Shown in pieces: positions 8,203 through 17,344 of a stretch of DNA of 28,346 nt (the stretch's first letter is position 1; every line of letters begins with the position of its first letter). The translations under genes and the position numbers were made by a program. Under the pieces are notes generated by a model. That model was given only the letters and a program-made list of their open reading frames with translations, ran no database searches and was not told the DNA's origin. Origin of the DNA: Tidjanibacter sp. (lineage in GTDB: Bacteria; Bacteroidota; Bacteroidia; Bacteroidales; Rikenellaceae); NCBI GenBank assembly GCA_017630115.1, contig JAGBVY010000050.1:1-28346 (forward strand). Reading direction: 5' to 3'.

Positions 8203-8254
8203 AGTAGGGGGACGAATCACCCGTTTTGGGCGACGGGCGGAAGCGCCCCCTACT
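8203..8254. repeat. Imperfect palindrome downstream of malQ
   Basis: The outer arms AGTAGGGGG and CCCCCTACT are perfect reverse complements. The inner part is GC-rich with further short inverted pieces (CCCGTTTTGGG). The element starts 8 bp beyond the malQ stop codon. It could act as a transcript-stabilising or partly terminating hairpin between malQ and susC, or be a copy of an interspersed repeat. No T-run follows it on the minus strand. Confidence 0.5.
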
Positions 8255-8262
8255 ACCTTTCA

Positions 8263-10566
8263 CTATCGGCCCGACTGGAGAATCATCGTACGAATGAGTC
8301 CGTTGAGGCCCTCTTTCTCCATCAGTTCCTCCACCGTCAGGTGCATCCTGTAACGCCAGTAGTGGTTGGCAATAGCGGGGATATTGATACGCTCGCTATC
8401 CACGTCGGCCTTACGCACACTCTCGTCCATAGCCAACCAATCCTGCAAGGGCAAGATGGTCAGAGCAGCAGGCGAAGCCAAGTGGTTGCCAACGATGGTG
8501 CGGCAAATCTCACCCGAAGCCTCAGCAGGAGCTATGCCCTGTTTCCAGAGAATCTCGTTATAGTAGGCCTGAGTAGTAGCCCTATCCTCACGCCACCAGC
8601 CACGCAGAGTGCTCGTGTCGTGCGAGCCTGTGGTGCAAACCGACGCGTAGGGGTAGAGGTTTGTAAAGCCAAACTTATTCTCGGGGTTCTTGGGCATTCG
8701 CTGTACTTCAAGCGACAAGATGCCAAGATTTTGCATAACAGGACCAACGCAAGCGGGCACCATACCGAGGTCCTCGCCGCAGCACATCATATGGGTTGCA
8801 TCCACCAGCGCAGGGAGTTTCTCCATAGCCAGTGCGCCCCAGAAGTCGTTGTGGCGGTGATAGAAGAAGTCGTTGTAGAGTTCGTTGTACCTATCCTTCT
8901 CCCACTGACTGAGCCACTGATAGCTCTTGGTGTGTTGTGCCGAGATACGGGGGTGGAAGTGGCCGGGCTTGCGGGGGTCTTCGATAAAGAGCACCTCGCC
9001 AGTCAGACCATAGAGAGCTTTCAGAGCCTTCTCGTTTTTGCCACCAAGTTTTTCGAGTATCTCACGCTGAGTGCGATAACCCTCTTTGAGCGAGAAATAT
9101 CCGTTATCTTTGGGGTCGAGGTAGGGAGTCCAATCCTCGTCACCAAAGAATTCACCGAGGTAGTTGTAGTGAATCTGAGGCTCAACATACCTCTCACGAT
9201 TCATTGGCAGACCCTTCTGGGCCAACTCCTCGTAGCTATAAGGCATTGCGGGGTTGAAGTAGCCGAGCAGACCCACTACCGAGTCCATAGGAATCTCCCA
9301 GATGCGGAAGAAGCCGAGGATGTGGTCGATGCGGTAGAGGTCGAAATAGTCGGCCATCTTCTCAAAGCGCCTCTTCCACCAAGCGTAACCATCCTGAGCC
9401 ATAAGCTCCCAGTTGTAGGTGGGGAAGCCCCAGTTCTGGCCGTCGGCCGAGAAATCATCGGGTGGCGCACCTGCCTGACAGTTCATATTGAACAGACGAG
9501 CATCGCTCCACGCCTCAACCGAGTCGCGCGAGATACCGATTGGAATATCGCCTTTGAGCACCACGCCAAGCGAGCGGCAGTAGGCCACACTCTCTTTGAG
9601 CTGACGGTCGAGCTGATACTGCAACCACATATAGATGGCCACCTTACCATACTCTTTCGACTCGGGCGAGCAGAGCTTCTCAACGAGTTTCTTGCTGAAA
9701 GTAGCCTCCTTGCCCCAAACTTGGAAGTTGGCGGTGCCTTTCTTATCTCTCAGATAGCAGAAGGCTGCGTAGTTGTCGAGCCAATCTTTGTTGGCCTCAT
9801 AGAAAGCGGCAAAAGCCTTGGTCTTCAAGGTGCGGCGACCGCTGCGAGCAAACTCCTTCTGGATGAAATCGAATTTGAGCTTAACAACAGCGTCGTAGTC
9901 GCACATCTCCAACTCGTTGAGTCTATCGAGCTCCTCACCCTCGGCACCCAACTCGCGGATAGAGAGGTAGAGGGGGTTTAGAGCGAAGATGGATATTGCG
10001 CTATAAGGGTAGGAATCCCTCCAAGTGAAGCTCTGGGTGGTGTCGTTGATTGGCAGAATCTGGATAATCTTCTGGCCGGTAGCTGCGGCCCACTCGCCCA
10101 TCTTCTTCAAATCGACAAAGTCGCCAATACCTTGGCTCTGGCGTGTGCGGAGCGAAAATACGGGGATAGCCACACCCGCACCCTTCCAGTCGAAGTTGCC
10201 ACGGAAGGTTGCATCGAGGTGCTCGCTCTCCATCTCACCACATACATAGTAGCGACGGTTGCCACCCTCTTCCCACCATACATTGCCATTCTCTTTTACG
10301 ATAAACTTATACTCAAACTCGTCGCCCAATTTTGCCAAATCGAGCGATGCGGTCCAGTAGGGGTAGTTCTCCAAAGTGAGAGCCACAGCCTTGTCGGCAT
10401 CCCAGCAGCCCAACGCCTCCGAGCTACCCACAACATAAAGCCTCTGTGAGGGGCGCGCTGTTGGAGCATAGAGTCGGAATGAGAGTTGGTGCTTTGCCCT
10501 AAGTTTTACCACCTTCTCAGCGGGGAAGAAGGTAGCGAAGGGCGAAGTTTCATATATATTCTTCAT
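8263..10566 (-). CDS. malQ: 4-alpha-glucanotransferase (amylomaltase, GH77) with N-terminal CBM20
   Basis: The enzyme disproportionates maltodextrins, transferring glucan chains and releasing glucose. The protein has 767 residues and no signal peptide, so it should be cytoplasmic. Residues about 25-120 form a CBM20 starch-binding module (LSFRLYAPTARPSQRLYVVG, then WDADKAVAL and YWTASLDL). GH77 follows from about 130 (FSLRTRQSQGIGDFVDLKKM). The nucleophile is D414 in YRIDHILGFFRIWE, the acid/base is E598 in CGEDLG, and the third carboxylate is D650 in GSHDTSTLRGWW. Bacteroidota MalQ is usually about 890 residues with two CBM20 copies; I see only one here. It lies 29 bp after the SusA-like gene in the same operon. 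The role is to process maltose and maltodextrins delivered by the MFS permease. Confidence 0.95.
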   Translation of the reverse strand: MKNIYETSPFATFFPAEKVVKLRAKHQLSFRLYAPTARPSQRLYVVGSSEALGCWDADKAVALTLENYPYWTASLDLAKLGDEFEYKFIVKENGNVWWEEGGNRRYYVCGEMESEHLDATFRGNFDWKGAGVAIPVFSLRTRQSQGIGDFVDLKKMGEWAAATGQKIIQILPINDTTQSFTWRDSYPYSAISIFALNPLYLSIRELGAEGEELDRLNELEMCDYDAVVKLKFDFIQKEFARSGRRTLKTKAFAAFYEANKDWLDNYAAFCYLRDKKGTANFQVWGKEATFSKKLVEKLCSPESKEYGKVAIYMWLQYQLDRQLKESVAYCRSLGVVLKGDIPIGISRDSVEAWSDARLFNMNCQAGAPPDDFSADGQNWGFPTYNWELMAQDGYAWWKRRFEKMADYFDLYRIDHILGFFRIWEIPMDSVVGLLGYFNPAMPYSYEELAQKGLPMNRERYVEPQIHYNYLGEFFGDEDWTPYLDPKDNGYFSLKEGYRTQREILEKLGGKNEKALKALYGLTGEVLFIEDPRKPGHFHPRISAQHTKSYQWLSQWEKDRYNELYNDFFYHRHNDFWGALAMEKLPALVDATHMMCCGEDLGMVPACVGPVMQNLGILSLEVQRMPKNPENKFGFTNLYPYASVCTTGSHDTSTLRGWWREDRATTQAYYNEILWKQGIAPAEASGEICRTIVGNHLASPAALTILPLQDWLAMDESVRKADVDSERINIPAIANHYWRYRMHLTVEELMEKEGLNGLIRTMILQSGR

Positions 10567-10595
10567 AAGGAAAATTGTTTATAATAATAGCCAAA

Positions 10596-12434
10596 TTATC
10601 TTGTAAACTCAATAACCTCGCAACCATAGGCCTCAACAACGCCTCCGTCGGAAGCTACTATGGTGTTGCCAGATAGCACGCTACGGCCCACAGCACCCTC
10701 GGGGATGAGTTCGGCGTAGTCACTCCACACGAGGTTGCGGCCCTCGGGAGCGAAGTTGGTGATAGTCAGTACCACCTTCTCGTCGTTGTGACGTGCAAAC
10801 ACATAGAGGTTGTCGGTGCGGTAGAATTGGGTCAGCTTACCGCTTTGAAGCACGGGCTCCGAGTTGCGGTAGCGCAGCAAGGTGCGGGTGTGCTCAAAGG
10901 CTGCCTGTTCGTCGGCTGTGCGACCCTCGGCCGTAAACTTATTGAGCTTATCGCTGGGCCAGCCACCCTCGAAATCCTTACGCGAGCCACCGTGACCCTG
11001 CGACATATCGCTCGAACGCATCATAATCTCGGTGCCATACAGAAGCTGAGGCACACCACGCGTTGTGGCGATGATTGCCATACCGATTTTGTACTTCCTC
11101 AAATCGCCCTCAATGGTGTCGGCAAAGCGCTCAATGTCGTGGTTGTCGAGGAAGGTCAGGAGCATATTGGGGTTGGCATAGAGGAAATCCTGCACCAACG
11201 ACGCATAGACGCCGTGACCACCCCACATCCAACCATCGGGCTGTTTGGAAAGACCCATAGAGATTTTCTCTTGCAGGGGGAAGTCCATAACCGAAGGCAG
11301 ACCGCTCGAATAGCCGTCGCGATTGACACTATCGCCCTCCCAGTAGGCGCAGATGGCGGGAACAGAGTTCCAGCACTCGCCCACAATGTTCAGATTGGGA
11401 TACTCCTCCAAGATGGAGCGAGTCCAGCGAGCCATACTCCACTTCTCGTTGTAGGGGAAGGTATCGACACGCAGACCATCCAAATCGGCCCACTCAATCC
11501 ACCAGCAGTAGAGCTGACGGAAGTAGTTGAACACCAGAGGATTCTCCAAATTCATATCGGGCATAGAGTAGTCAAACCAACCCTCCTCCATCATCTTCTG
11601 GTCGCGCACCGAGCGGTTTACAGGGTCGGCCTGCATCATCCAACCGTGGTTGGTAATAAGAGGTTTCTCTGCATTGTGCACCCAGTCACTCGAAGGGAAG
11701 TCACCAGCCCACCAGTGAGCCGTACCGCAGTGGTTGGTCACCACGTCGAAGATGAACTTAATACCCCTCTTATGAGCCTGAGCTACAAGTTCCTTGTAGA
11801 GCTCATTGCTGCCATAGCGGGGGTCGATGTGGTAGTAATCCGAGGTGGAGTAGCCGTGATAGGAGGCAAAAGACTCGTTGTCGAGAGTCAGGGGGGTGCT
11901 CCAAATAGCCGTAACGCCCAAGTCGGCCAAATAGTCGAGGTGGTCGATAATACCCTGAATATCACCACCGTGACGACCAAAAGGCTCGTTGCGATTGCAA
12001 CCCTCGGCGCACTCTTCGACGGTGTCGTTGGAGCTATCGCCATTGGCAAACCTATCGGGCATAATGAGATAAACCACATCCTCCGGGCCAAAGCTCTTTC
12101 GCTCGGCAGAGCCCTCCCTACGAGGGTCAATATGGTAGGCAAAGGTATGTTTCTTACGACCCTTGCTCAGCGTGATGTTCCAATCGCCCGCAGCCACAAC
12201 ATCCAAATCGAGGAAGAGGTAGTTGGGGTTGTCGGTAGTGGTGGTGCGTCGAAGCACCAAGCCGGCCTCATCAACCTCCACCTTCGAGTCGGCAATGTTG
12301 TCGCCGTGGAGCATCAGTTGAAGAGGTGTTTTCATATTGGTAAACCACGACAGGGGCTCTACGCGATCAACCTTCTGCGCGCTCAGCGAGAGCGCACAGA
12401 GGGTTGTCAAAATAGTTAGGGTTATGCGTTTCAT
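10596..12434 (-). CDS. susA: Periplasmic neopullulanase/alpha-amylase (GH13), SusA-like
   Basis: This 612-residue protein matches the length of B. thetaiotaomicron SusA (617 aa). A Sec signal peptide ends at about ALSLSA/Q20 with no lipobox cysteine, so it should be periplasmic. Residues about 22-105 form the N-terminal beta domain seen in neopullulanases and cyclomaltodextrinases. The GH13 barrel begins at VYLIMPDRFANGD (about 121). Conserved regions are DVVTNH (230-235), GLRVDTF with nucleophile D324, VGECW with acid/base E353, and FLDNHD with D433. A C-terminal beta domain follows. It would shorten imported maltooligosaccharides and perhaps cut alpha-1,6 bonds in the pullulan style. It starts 14 bp after the surface amylase gene, so the two are cotranscribed. 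Confidence 0.93.
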   Translation of the reverse strand: MKRITLTILTTLCALSLSAQKVDRVEPLSWFTNMKTPLQLMLHGDNIADSKVEVDEAGLVLRRTTTTDNPNYLFLDLDVVAAGDWNITLSKGRKKHTFAYHIDPRREGSAERKSFGPEDVVYLIMPDRFANGDSSNDTVEECAEGCNRNEPFGRHGGDIQGIIDHLDYLADLGVTAIWSTPLTLDNESFASYHGYSTSDYYHIDPRYGSNELYKELVAQAHKRGIKFIFDVVTNHCGTAHWWAGDFPSSDWVHNAEKPLITNHGWMMQADPVNRSVRDQKMMEEGWFDYSMPDMNLENPLVFNYFRQLYCWWIEWADLDGLRVDTFPYNEKWSMARWTRSILEEYPNLNIVGECWNSVPAICAYWEGDSVNRDGYSSGLPSVMDFPLQEKISMGLSKQPDGWMWGGHGVYASLVQDFLYANPNMLLTFLDNHDIERFADTIEGDLRKYKIGMAIIATTRGVPQLLYGTEIMMRSSDMSQGHGGSRKDFEGGWPSDKLNKFTAEGRTADEQAAFEHTRTLLRYRNSEPVLQSGKLTQFYRTDNLYVFARHNDEKVVLTITNFAPEGRNLVWSDYAELIPEGAVGRSVLSGNTIVASDGGVVEAYGCEVIEFTR

Positions 12435-12448
12435 TGTGGTCTGTTCGA

Positions 12449-15400
12449 TTATTTGGTCTTAACAAGCACAACGTAGTTGTGGGGAGTAACCGAATAGTTG
12501 TAGTGACCACCCGTAACAACCACCTCCTCGTCTGTGATGAGGTTTGTATAAGTACCATTGGGAACAGAGATTGCAAACTCCACAGCAGCAGCCCTCAGAG
12601 GAGCACTAGCGGCGGGTTTGTTGCCCTGAACGGGAACAAAGATGTCGTTGCCGTTGTCTTTCAACTCCTTGGTACCATCGGCATTGCGGAATACAAAGCA
12701 GAGTTTGGTGATGGTGTCGCTTGCAACAACGCCGTAGTAAGCACGAGGACCACCCTTGATGGTGAGCTTCCAGAGATTGCCACCCACGTTGGTCAGCTTG
12801 CACTCAGCATTGTTGGTGCTCCAATCATACTTCACATACTTCCAGTCGCTGTCGCTTGTGCTCTTGTCGGTAATAACACCGGTGTGGGCATACATATCGC
12901 CAGCGAAACCAGCCATAGTAGTGCCAGTGGCATCGACATAGAGCTCTACATCCTCGGTGGTGTTGTTATAGACAATCGAAGGCTCGGTATAGAGGGTCAG
13001 CGTCGAGAGAGCAACAAAGAAGTCTGCACCATTGTTTTTCAGCTCCTTAGTACCGTCGGAGTTGCGGAACACAAAGCAGAGTTTCTGCAACTGCTCGCCC
13101 GAAGGTACGCCATAGAAGGCACGAGGACCACCCTTGATGACCAACTTCCACACATTGTCGCTCACTTTGCTCAACTTGCAGTCGTCGGCATTCTCGGTCC
13201 ACTCGTGTTTTACATACTTCCAATCGCTATCATCAGTACTCTTGTTGGTCAGCACACCGGTGTGAGCCCAGATGTCGCCAGTGAAATTCTCCATAGGAGT
13301 GCCGGTGGTGTTGATATAAACCAAAACATCCTCGGTGGTTGAAGCGCTCACAACCGAAGGGGTAGTAAACAGTGCAGGAGTACCAACAACAGAGCCGCCA
13401 CCACCGCCGCCAGTTGTACCACCGGTCGAACCACCCTCTGCAAGGAAGTTGGCTGCCACAACAACTGTGGTGTTGCCCGAGGTGTAAACCAAGTGTTTGC
13501 CACCCATATCCGCATCGCCAACGTTGTAGGCGCTCAGGCTACCCGAAGCGGCGTCGCCATAGAGCTCGGGGTGGTCGGTACGGAACGAAATCACCTTGCT
13601 GGCTGCATCGTAGATAGCCTTGCGGTCGGGATCGCTCATATCCTCCCAGCGGAATGGTTTGGCATCGGTACGGCCCTCCTCGGTGAGCTCCCTATCGTCG
13701 CCAAGCTCGCCACCCTGCCACATCATCTTAGGATAGGGGGTCAGGAAGTGGAATGCCATAGCGGCCTGAATACGCTTCGAGAGGTTCGACCACTCTTTGG
13801 CATCGCCATTGCCGTAGCTTACACCCTTGAAGGCGATGCGCTCCTCGTCGTGGCTCTCCATATAGCTCACACGATTTTTGGCATAGGCACTACCAAAATA
13901 GCTCTTATTGCCCTCAGTCCAACCCATAACGGTCTCCTGATAGCCGTAGATAGAGTTGCGCCAAGGCAGTGCGCCATAGGCAGCCATCTCGTTCTCCTCT
14001 TGGTCGCTCACGAAGTACTCCAAAATCATATAGCTACCCTCGCTTGCCTGCTGCATAGCGTCGTAGTAGTATTTCAGGTGGCCGATACGGTTGCTATCGT
14101 AGGCACGGCAGCGACCATCGTCCTCGCCCGAATTGGTCTGGGTGATACCCTTAGCCAAGTCGAAGCGGAAACCATCGACCTTATACTCTGTGAGCCAGAA
14201 TTGGAGCATATCGCGGAAGTACTCACGAGTCTTGGGGTGGTCGTGGTTGAGGTCGTTATAGACATTGAAGGGGTGTTTGGCCACAACATTGAAGAAGGGG
14301 TTTTGGGCATTGGGATAGCTGCCGTCGTCGCTCCACATCCTCATCCAGGGGAATTGGCCGGTAGCGTGGTTCAACACCACGTCAAGGATAACTGCAATAC
14401 CTCTCTTGTGGCACTCGTCGATAAACTCCTTGTAGTCGTCGGCAGGACCATAGGCTTTGTCGGGTGCAAAGTAGAAGCAGGGGTTGTAGCCCCACGAGTT
14501 GTTGCCGTCGAACTCCTGAATAGGCATAAGCTCAATGGCGTTGATACCCAAAGTTTCGAGGTAGTCGAGTTTGGCAGTAGCTGCCTTCACCGAGCCCTCG
14601 GGGGTAAAGTCGCGCAACAAAAGCTCATAGATAGCCAACGAGTTCTTGTCGGGGCGGTCGAAGTTGGGCACCTGCCAGTTGTACTCCTCGGTCGAGGTGG
14701 TAAATACCGACACCATCTCAGTTGTCTGGGTGGGATACTCTTTCAGATTGGGATATACAGCGGGGTCAATCCACTTGTCGTTCCAAGGGTCGAGCACCTT
14801 CTCGCAATAGGGGTCACCAACCTTCATCTTGCCATCTACCAAGAACTGGTAGGCATACTCAGTGTTGGGTTTCAGACCGCTAATAGTAGTCCAGAAGTAG
14901 TCACCATCCTTGTACATAACATAGTCGTTAGTGGGGGCAAACTTATTGAAGTCACCCAGCAGTACGAGCTGCTCTTTGCCGGGGGCGTAGATAACCACGG
15001 TTGCCTCTGTGCCATTAACAGTTACACCATCGACAGCACCGGCAGGACGGCTCTGACTCTCGGTCGATTTCAGCGCAGCAGCAGTAGCCGAAGCCTTGGC
15101 GGTAGCGCCGTCGGCAGCAGTAGCGGTGGCCTCAAAAACCATATCGCCACCCGTTGCTACGGTGTGAACGTAGCTCACCTTATTGCCCTCCTCGCTCTTC
15201 ACCTCAGCGCCATTGAGCGTCAGGCTAATGTGAGTGGCATTCTGCGACACAGCCACAACATCCACCTCGGCACCAATGGGATAGATGGCGCCGTGAACAG
15301 GTGCAAGCACCTTGACAACCAATGCATCGGCAGGCACAAGGTCAACATAGATGTCCTGACCATTGTTTTTAACCTCCTTTGTACCGTCGGCATTGCGGAA

Positions 15401-15901
15401 TACGAATGCCATTTGGAGAATCTGCTCAGCCTCGGTAGTCTCATAGAAAGCCTTGGGACCACCTGCAATAACCATTGCGTAGATTGTGCCACCAACGTGG
15501 GTCAGCTGGCAGTCGGGCATATTCTCGGTCCACTCGTGTTTGACGTGTTTCCAGTCACCACCGCCCGTGCTGGTGTCGGTGATAACGCCGGTGTGGGCCC
15601 AGAGCTCCTCGCCCTCCTCAACTGCGCTACCAGCCACATTGACAACAACCACAACATTCTCAGTGGTGTCGGGCGACACAAACGAAGGAATGGTCGAAAT
15701 CAGAGGCCACACACCATTGGGGTCGATGTCCTCAATGTTGGGAACAACAACGGGTTTGTCGTCGGGTTTGGGCTCCTCGGGGGTAGGTTTGTCGGGGGTA
15801 GGATCTTCAACAGGGTCCTCCTGACAGCCAACAAGAAGGGTTGCGGAGGCCAGCAGGGCCAGACCCATAAATTTAATCGTGCTAATAAAAGTGCGTTTCA
15901 T
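12449..15901 (-). CDS. Large surface amylase lipoprotein (GH13) with CBM48 and three starch-binding repeats
   Basis: This 1,150-residue enzyme takes the place of SusG. It carries a lipobox LLVGC (C26) and a Pro/Asp/Glu-rich linker (27-58). Next come repeat module 1 (about 68-188), an Ig-like domain (190-275), a CBM48-like domain (285-400) and a GH13 barrel (about 415-790). Catalytic residues are D581 (GFRFDLAKG), E628 (ILEYF) and D685 (ESHDEER); region I is DVVLNH (507-512). A Gly-rich linker (823-837) leads to repeat modules 2 (about 842-965) and 3 (about 966-1092), then a tail (1107-1150) with PNGTYTNLITDEEVVV. The repeats share WAHTG, DWKYVK, GGPRA-YYGV and FVFRN-DGTKELK, like the CBM26-type starch-binding modules of Bacteroidota amylases (family name from memory). 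The tail looks like the last strands of amylase domain C, so modules 2 and 3 may be inserted within it. The gene lies 33 bp after the MFS gene. Confidence 0.9.
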   Translation of the reverse strand: MKRTFISTIKFMGLALLASATLLVGCQEDPVEDPTPDKPTPEEPKPDDKPVVVPNIEDIDPNGVWPLISTIPSFVSPDTTENVVVVVNVAGSAVEEGEELWAHTGVITDTSTGGGDWKHVKHEWTENMPDCQLTHVGGTIYAMVIAGGPKAFYETTEAEQILQMAFVFRNADGTKEVKNNGQDIYVDLVPADALVVKVLAPVHGAIYPIGAEVDVVAVSQNATHISLTLNGAEVKSEEGNKVSYVHTVATGGDMVFEATATAADGATAKASATAAALKSTESQSRPAGAVDGVTVNGTEATVVIYAPGKEQLVLLGDFNKFAPTNDYVMYKDGDYFWTTISGLKPNTEYAYQFLVDGKMKVGDPYCEKVLDPWNDKWIDPAVYPNLKEYPTQTTEMVSVFTTSTEEYNWQVPNFDRPDKNSLAIYELLLRDFTPEGSVKAATAKLDYLETLGINAIELMPIQEFDGNNSWGYNPCFYFAPDKAYGPADDYKEFIDECHKRGIAVILDVVLNHATGQFPWMRMWSDDGSYPNAQNPFFNVVAKHPFNVYNDLNHDHPKTREYFRDMLQFWLTEYKVDGFRFDLAKGITQTNSGEDDGRCRAYDSNRIGHLKYYYDAMQQASEGSYMILEYFVSDQEENEMAAYGALPWRNSIYGYQETVMGWTEGNKSYFGSAYAKNRVSYMESHDEERIAFKGVSYGNGDAKEWSNLSKRIQAAMAFHFLTPYPKMMWQGGELGDDRELTEEGRTDAKPFRWEDMSDPDRKAIYDAASKVISFRTDHPELYGDAASGSLSAYNVGDADMGGKHLVYTSGNTTVVVAANFLAEGGSTGGTTGGGGGGSVVGTPALFTTPSVVSASTTEDVLVYINTTGTPMENFTGDIWAHTGVLTNKSTDDSDWKYVKHEWTENADDCKLSKVSDNVWKLVIKGGPRAFYGVPSGEQLQKLCFVFRNSDGTKELKNNGADFFVALSTLTLYTEPSIVYNNTTEDVELYVDATGTTMAGFAGDMYAHTGVITDKSTSDSDWKYVKYDWSTNNAECKLTNVGGNLWKLTIKGGPRAYYGVVASDTITKLCFVFRNADGTKELKDNGNDIFVPVQGNKPAASAPLRAAAVEFAISVPNGTYTNLITDEEVVVTGGHYNYSVTPHNYVVLVKTK
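12626..13006 (-). repeat. Starch-binding module copy 3 of the amylase gene
   Basis: It encodes residues about 966-1092 and is clearly homologous to copy 2 directly upstream in the gene. Shared protein motifs are TTEDV, AHTGV, DSDWKYVK, CKL, IKGGPRA and FVFRN. Only part of the nucleotide sequence is identical, so the duplication is not recent. Confidence 0.8.
13007..13378 (-). repeat. Starch-binding module copy 2 of the amylase gene
   Basis: It encodes residues about 842-965, right after the Gly-rich linker, in tandem with copy 3 with no linker between them. It carries IWAHTGVLTNKSTDDSDW and KGGPRAFYGV. Confidence 0.8.
15338..15700 (-). repeat. Starch-binding module copy 1 of the amylase gene
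   Basis: It encodes residues about 68-188, on the other side of the catalytic domain from copies 2 and 3. It keeps LWAHTGVITDTSTGGGDW, HEWTENMPDCQLT, GGPKAFY and FVFRNADGTKEVKNNGQD. It is the most diverged copy, having ETTE where the others have GV. Confidence 0.8.
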
Positions 15902-15934
15902 AGTACGGTTTTGTTTTGTGTATTGTGATGAATT

Positions 15935-17290
15935 TTATTTTGTTGCTTTCTTGGTTTTGATGCCAAATACGGCCAACGCACCCAACAGCAACGATATGCC
16001 TGCAATCACAAGCATAACGGCCTGACCGCTCTGGACCATCTGACCACCAACGGGGATAAGCTCGCCACCAAAGGTTTTCAGCAAGAAACCACCCACCAAA
16101 GCTGCCACAATCTGAGGCAAGCAGATGGTGCAGTTGAACAAGCCCAAGTAGGTACCCATCGACTTACCAGAGAGCGAGTTGGTAAGCATCGCAAAAGGCA
16201 TAGCCAACATTGCAGCCCAAGCTGCGCCAATCAGCAAGAACGACACAAAGAGCATATACTGGTTGGAGATGAAGTAGGTCGAAATGAAACCAATAGCACC
16301 CAACACAAGGCTAATCGAGTAGGCAACCTTCTCCTTGCGGAACAAGGGCAACACAAGCGCCCACAAAATAGAACCTACGGCCTGAACAGCAAAGAGTACA
16401 CCTGTCCAGTCGCCTGCATCTTGGAAGGCCTGCGACTTAGCATCGACCGTTCCCCATACAGTCTCGGCAATTGCGCCAGTTGTGTTGTTCCACATATAGA
16501 GGAAAGCAAACCAGCAGAAGAACTGTACAAGACCAATCTGCCAGAAAGCAGCGGGAGCCTTAACCAACAAGGCAAAGATGTTGGTCTTCTCCTTTTTCTC
16601 CTCCTTCTTGGCGGGCTCAATACCGTGGAAGGCAGCATACTCCTCGGGGTTCATCTCCTTAACCTTCACACCGGTGAAGAGCACACAAAGGATGAGGATG
16701 GCTGCGCCAATGTAGAACGACCAAGTTACCGAAGGGGGAATCATACCCTCGGGAGCGGTGTTCTTGATACCAATCCAAGTGAAGAAGTAGGGGAAGAGGT
16801 AGCCCACAAGCGAACCAGCGTTGCAAAGCATACTCTGAATCGAGTAGGCCTTGGTCTTCTGCTCCTCATTGACCATATCGCCCACCATCATCTTGAAGGG
16901 CTGCATAGCCATATTGATGGAGGTATCGAGCAACATCAGCATAATGGCGCCAAAGCCAAGTGCAGCCTTAACAGTGAGGTTGAAGCTACCCGAGTTGGGC
17001 AACAGAGCCATAACAATAACGGCCACGATAGAGCCAATGTAGAGGTAGGGTTTGCGACGACCCATACGGCACCAAGTCTTGTCGCTCATTGCGCCCACGA
17101 TGGGCTGAACAATCATACCCATAAGAGGGGGCAACACCCAGAAGAAGCTCAGAGTGTGGGGGTCGGCGCCGAGAGTCGCAAAGATGCGGCTGATGTTGGC
17201 GCTTTGCAAAGCGTAGGCAATCTGCACTCCGAAAAAGCCGAAGCTCAGATTCCACATCTGCCAGAAGGAAAGATTACGTTTGTTACTCAT
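15935..17290 (-). CDS. MFS sugar permease (SLC45/maltose-type)
   Basis: This 451-residue polytopic inner-membrane protein has about 12 hydrophobic helices. A charged central loop (about 220-237) contains KKEEKKEK. The N-terminal motif NLSFGFFGVQIAYALQ and the GAMSDKTWCRMGRRKPY loop between helices 2 and 3 are typical of MFS sucrose/maltose-type cation symporters found beside GH13 genes in Bacteroidota. Its place as the first gene of a starch operon points to maltose or short maltodextrin uptake from periplasm to cytoplasm; the exact substrate is inferred. A leader containing a GC-rich hairpin (17345-17391) precedes it, and the divergent lytS/lytR group starts 280 bp away. I could not find a convincing TAnnTTTG box on the minus strand here. 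Confidence 0.88.
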   Translation of the reverse strand: MSNKRNLSFWQMWNLSFGFFGVQIAYALQSANISRIFATLGADPHTLSFFWVLPPLMGMIVQPIVGAMSDKTWCRMGRRKPYLYIGSIVAVIVMALLPNSGSFNLTVKAALGFGAIMLMLLDTSINMAMQPFKMMVGDMVNEEQKTKAYSIQSMLCNAGSLVGYLFPYFFTWIGIKNTAPEGMIPPSVTWSFYIGAAILILCVLFTGVKVKEMNPEEYAAFHGIEPAKKEEKKEKTNIFALLVKAPAAFWQIGLVQFFCWFAFLYMWNNTTGAIAETVWGTVDAKSQAFQDAGDWTGVLFAVQAVGSILWALVLPLFRKEKVAYSISLVLGAIGFISTYFISNQYMLFVSFLLIGAAWAAMLAMPFAMLTNSLSGKSMGTYLGLFNCTICLPQIVAALVGGFLLKTFGGELIPVGGQMVQSGQAVMLVIAGISLLLGALAVFGIKTKKATK

Positions 17291-17344
17291 AGTTGAAAAT
17301 TTATTGTGTTTTTGTTGTCGTTTATTGTCGTTTTAGGGTCGGTT

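Noticed and set aside
8071..12419. Long plus-strand open frames (8071-9981 and 10788-12419) antisense to malQ and susA
   Set aside because: No family motifs; the minus-strand genes carry complete catalytic motifs.
13493..15928. 811-codon plus-strand open frame antisense to the surface amylase
   Set aside because: Same reason: it is a codon-bias shadow of a well-supported GH13 gene.
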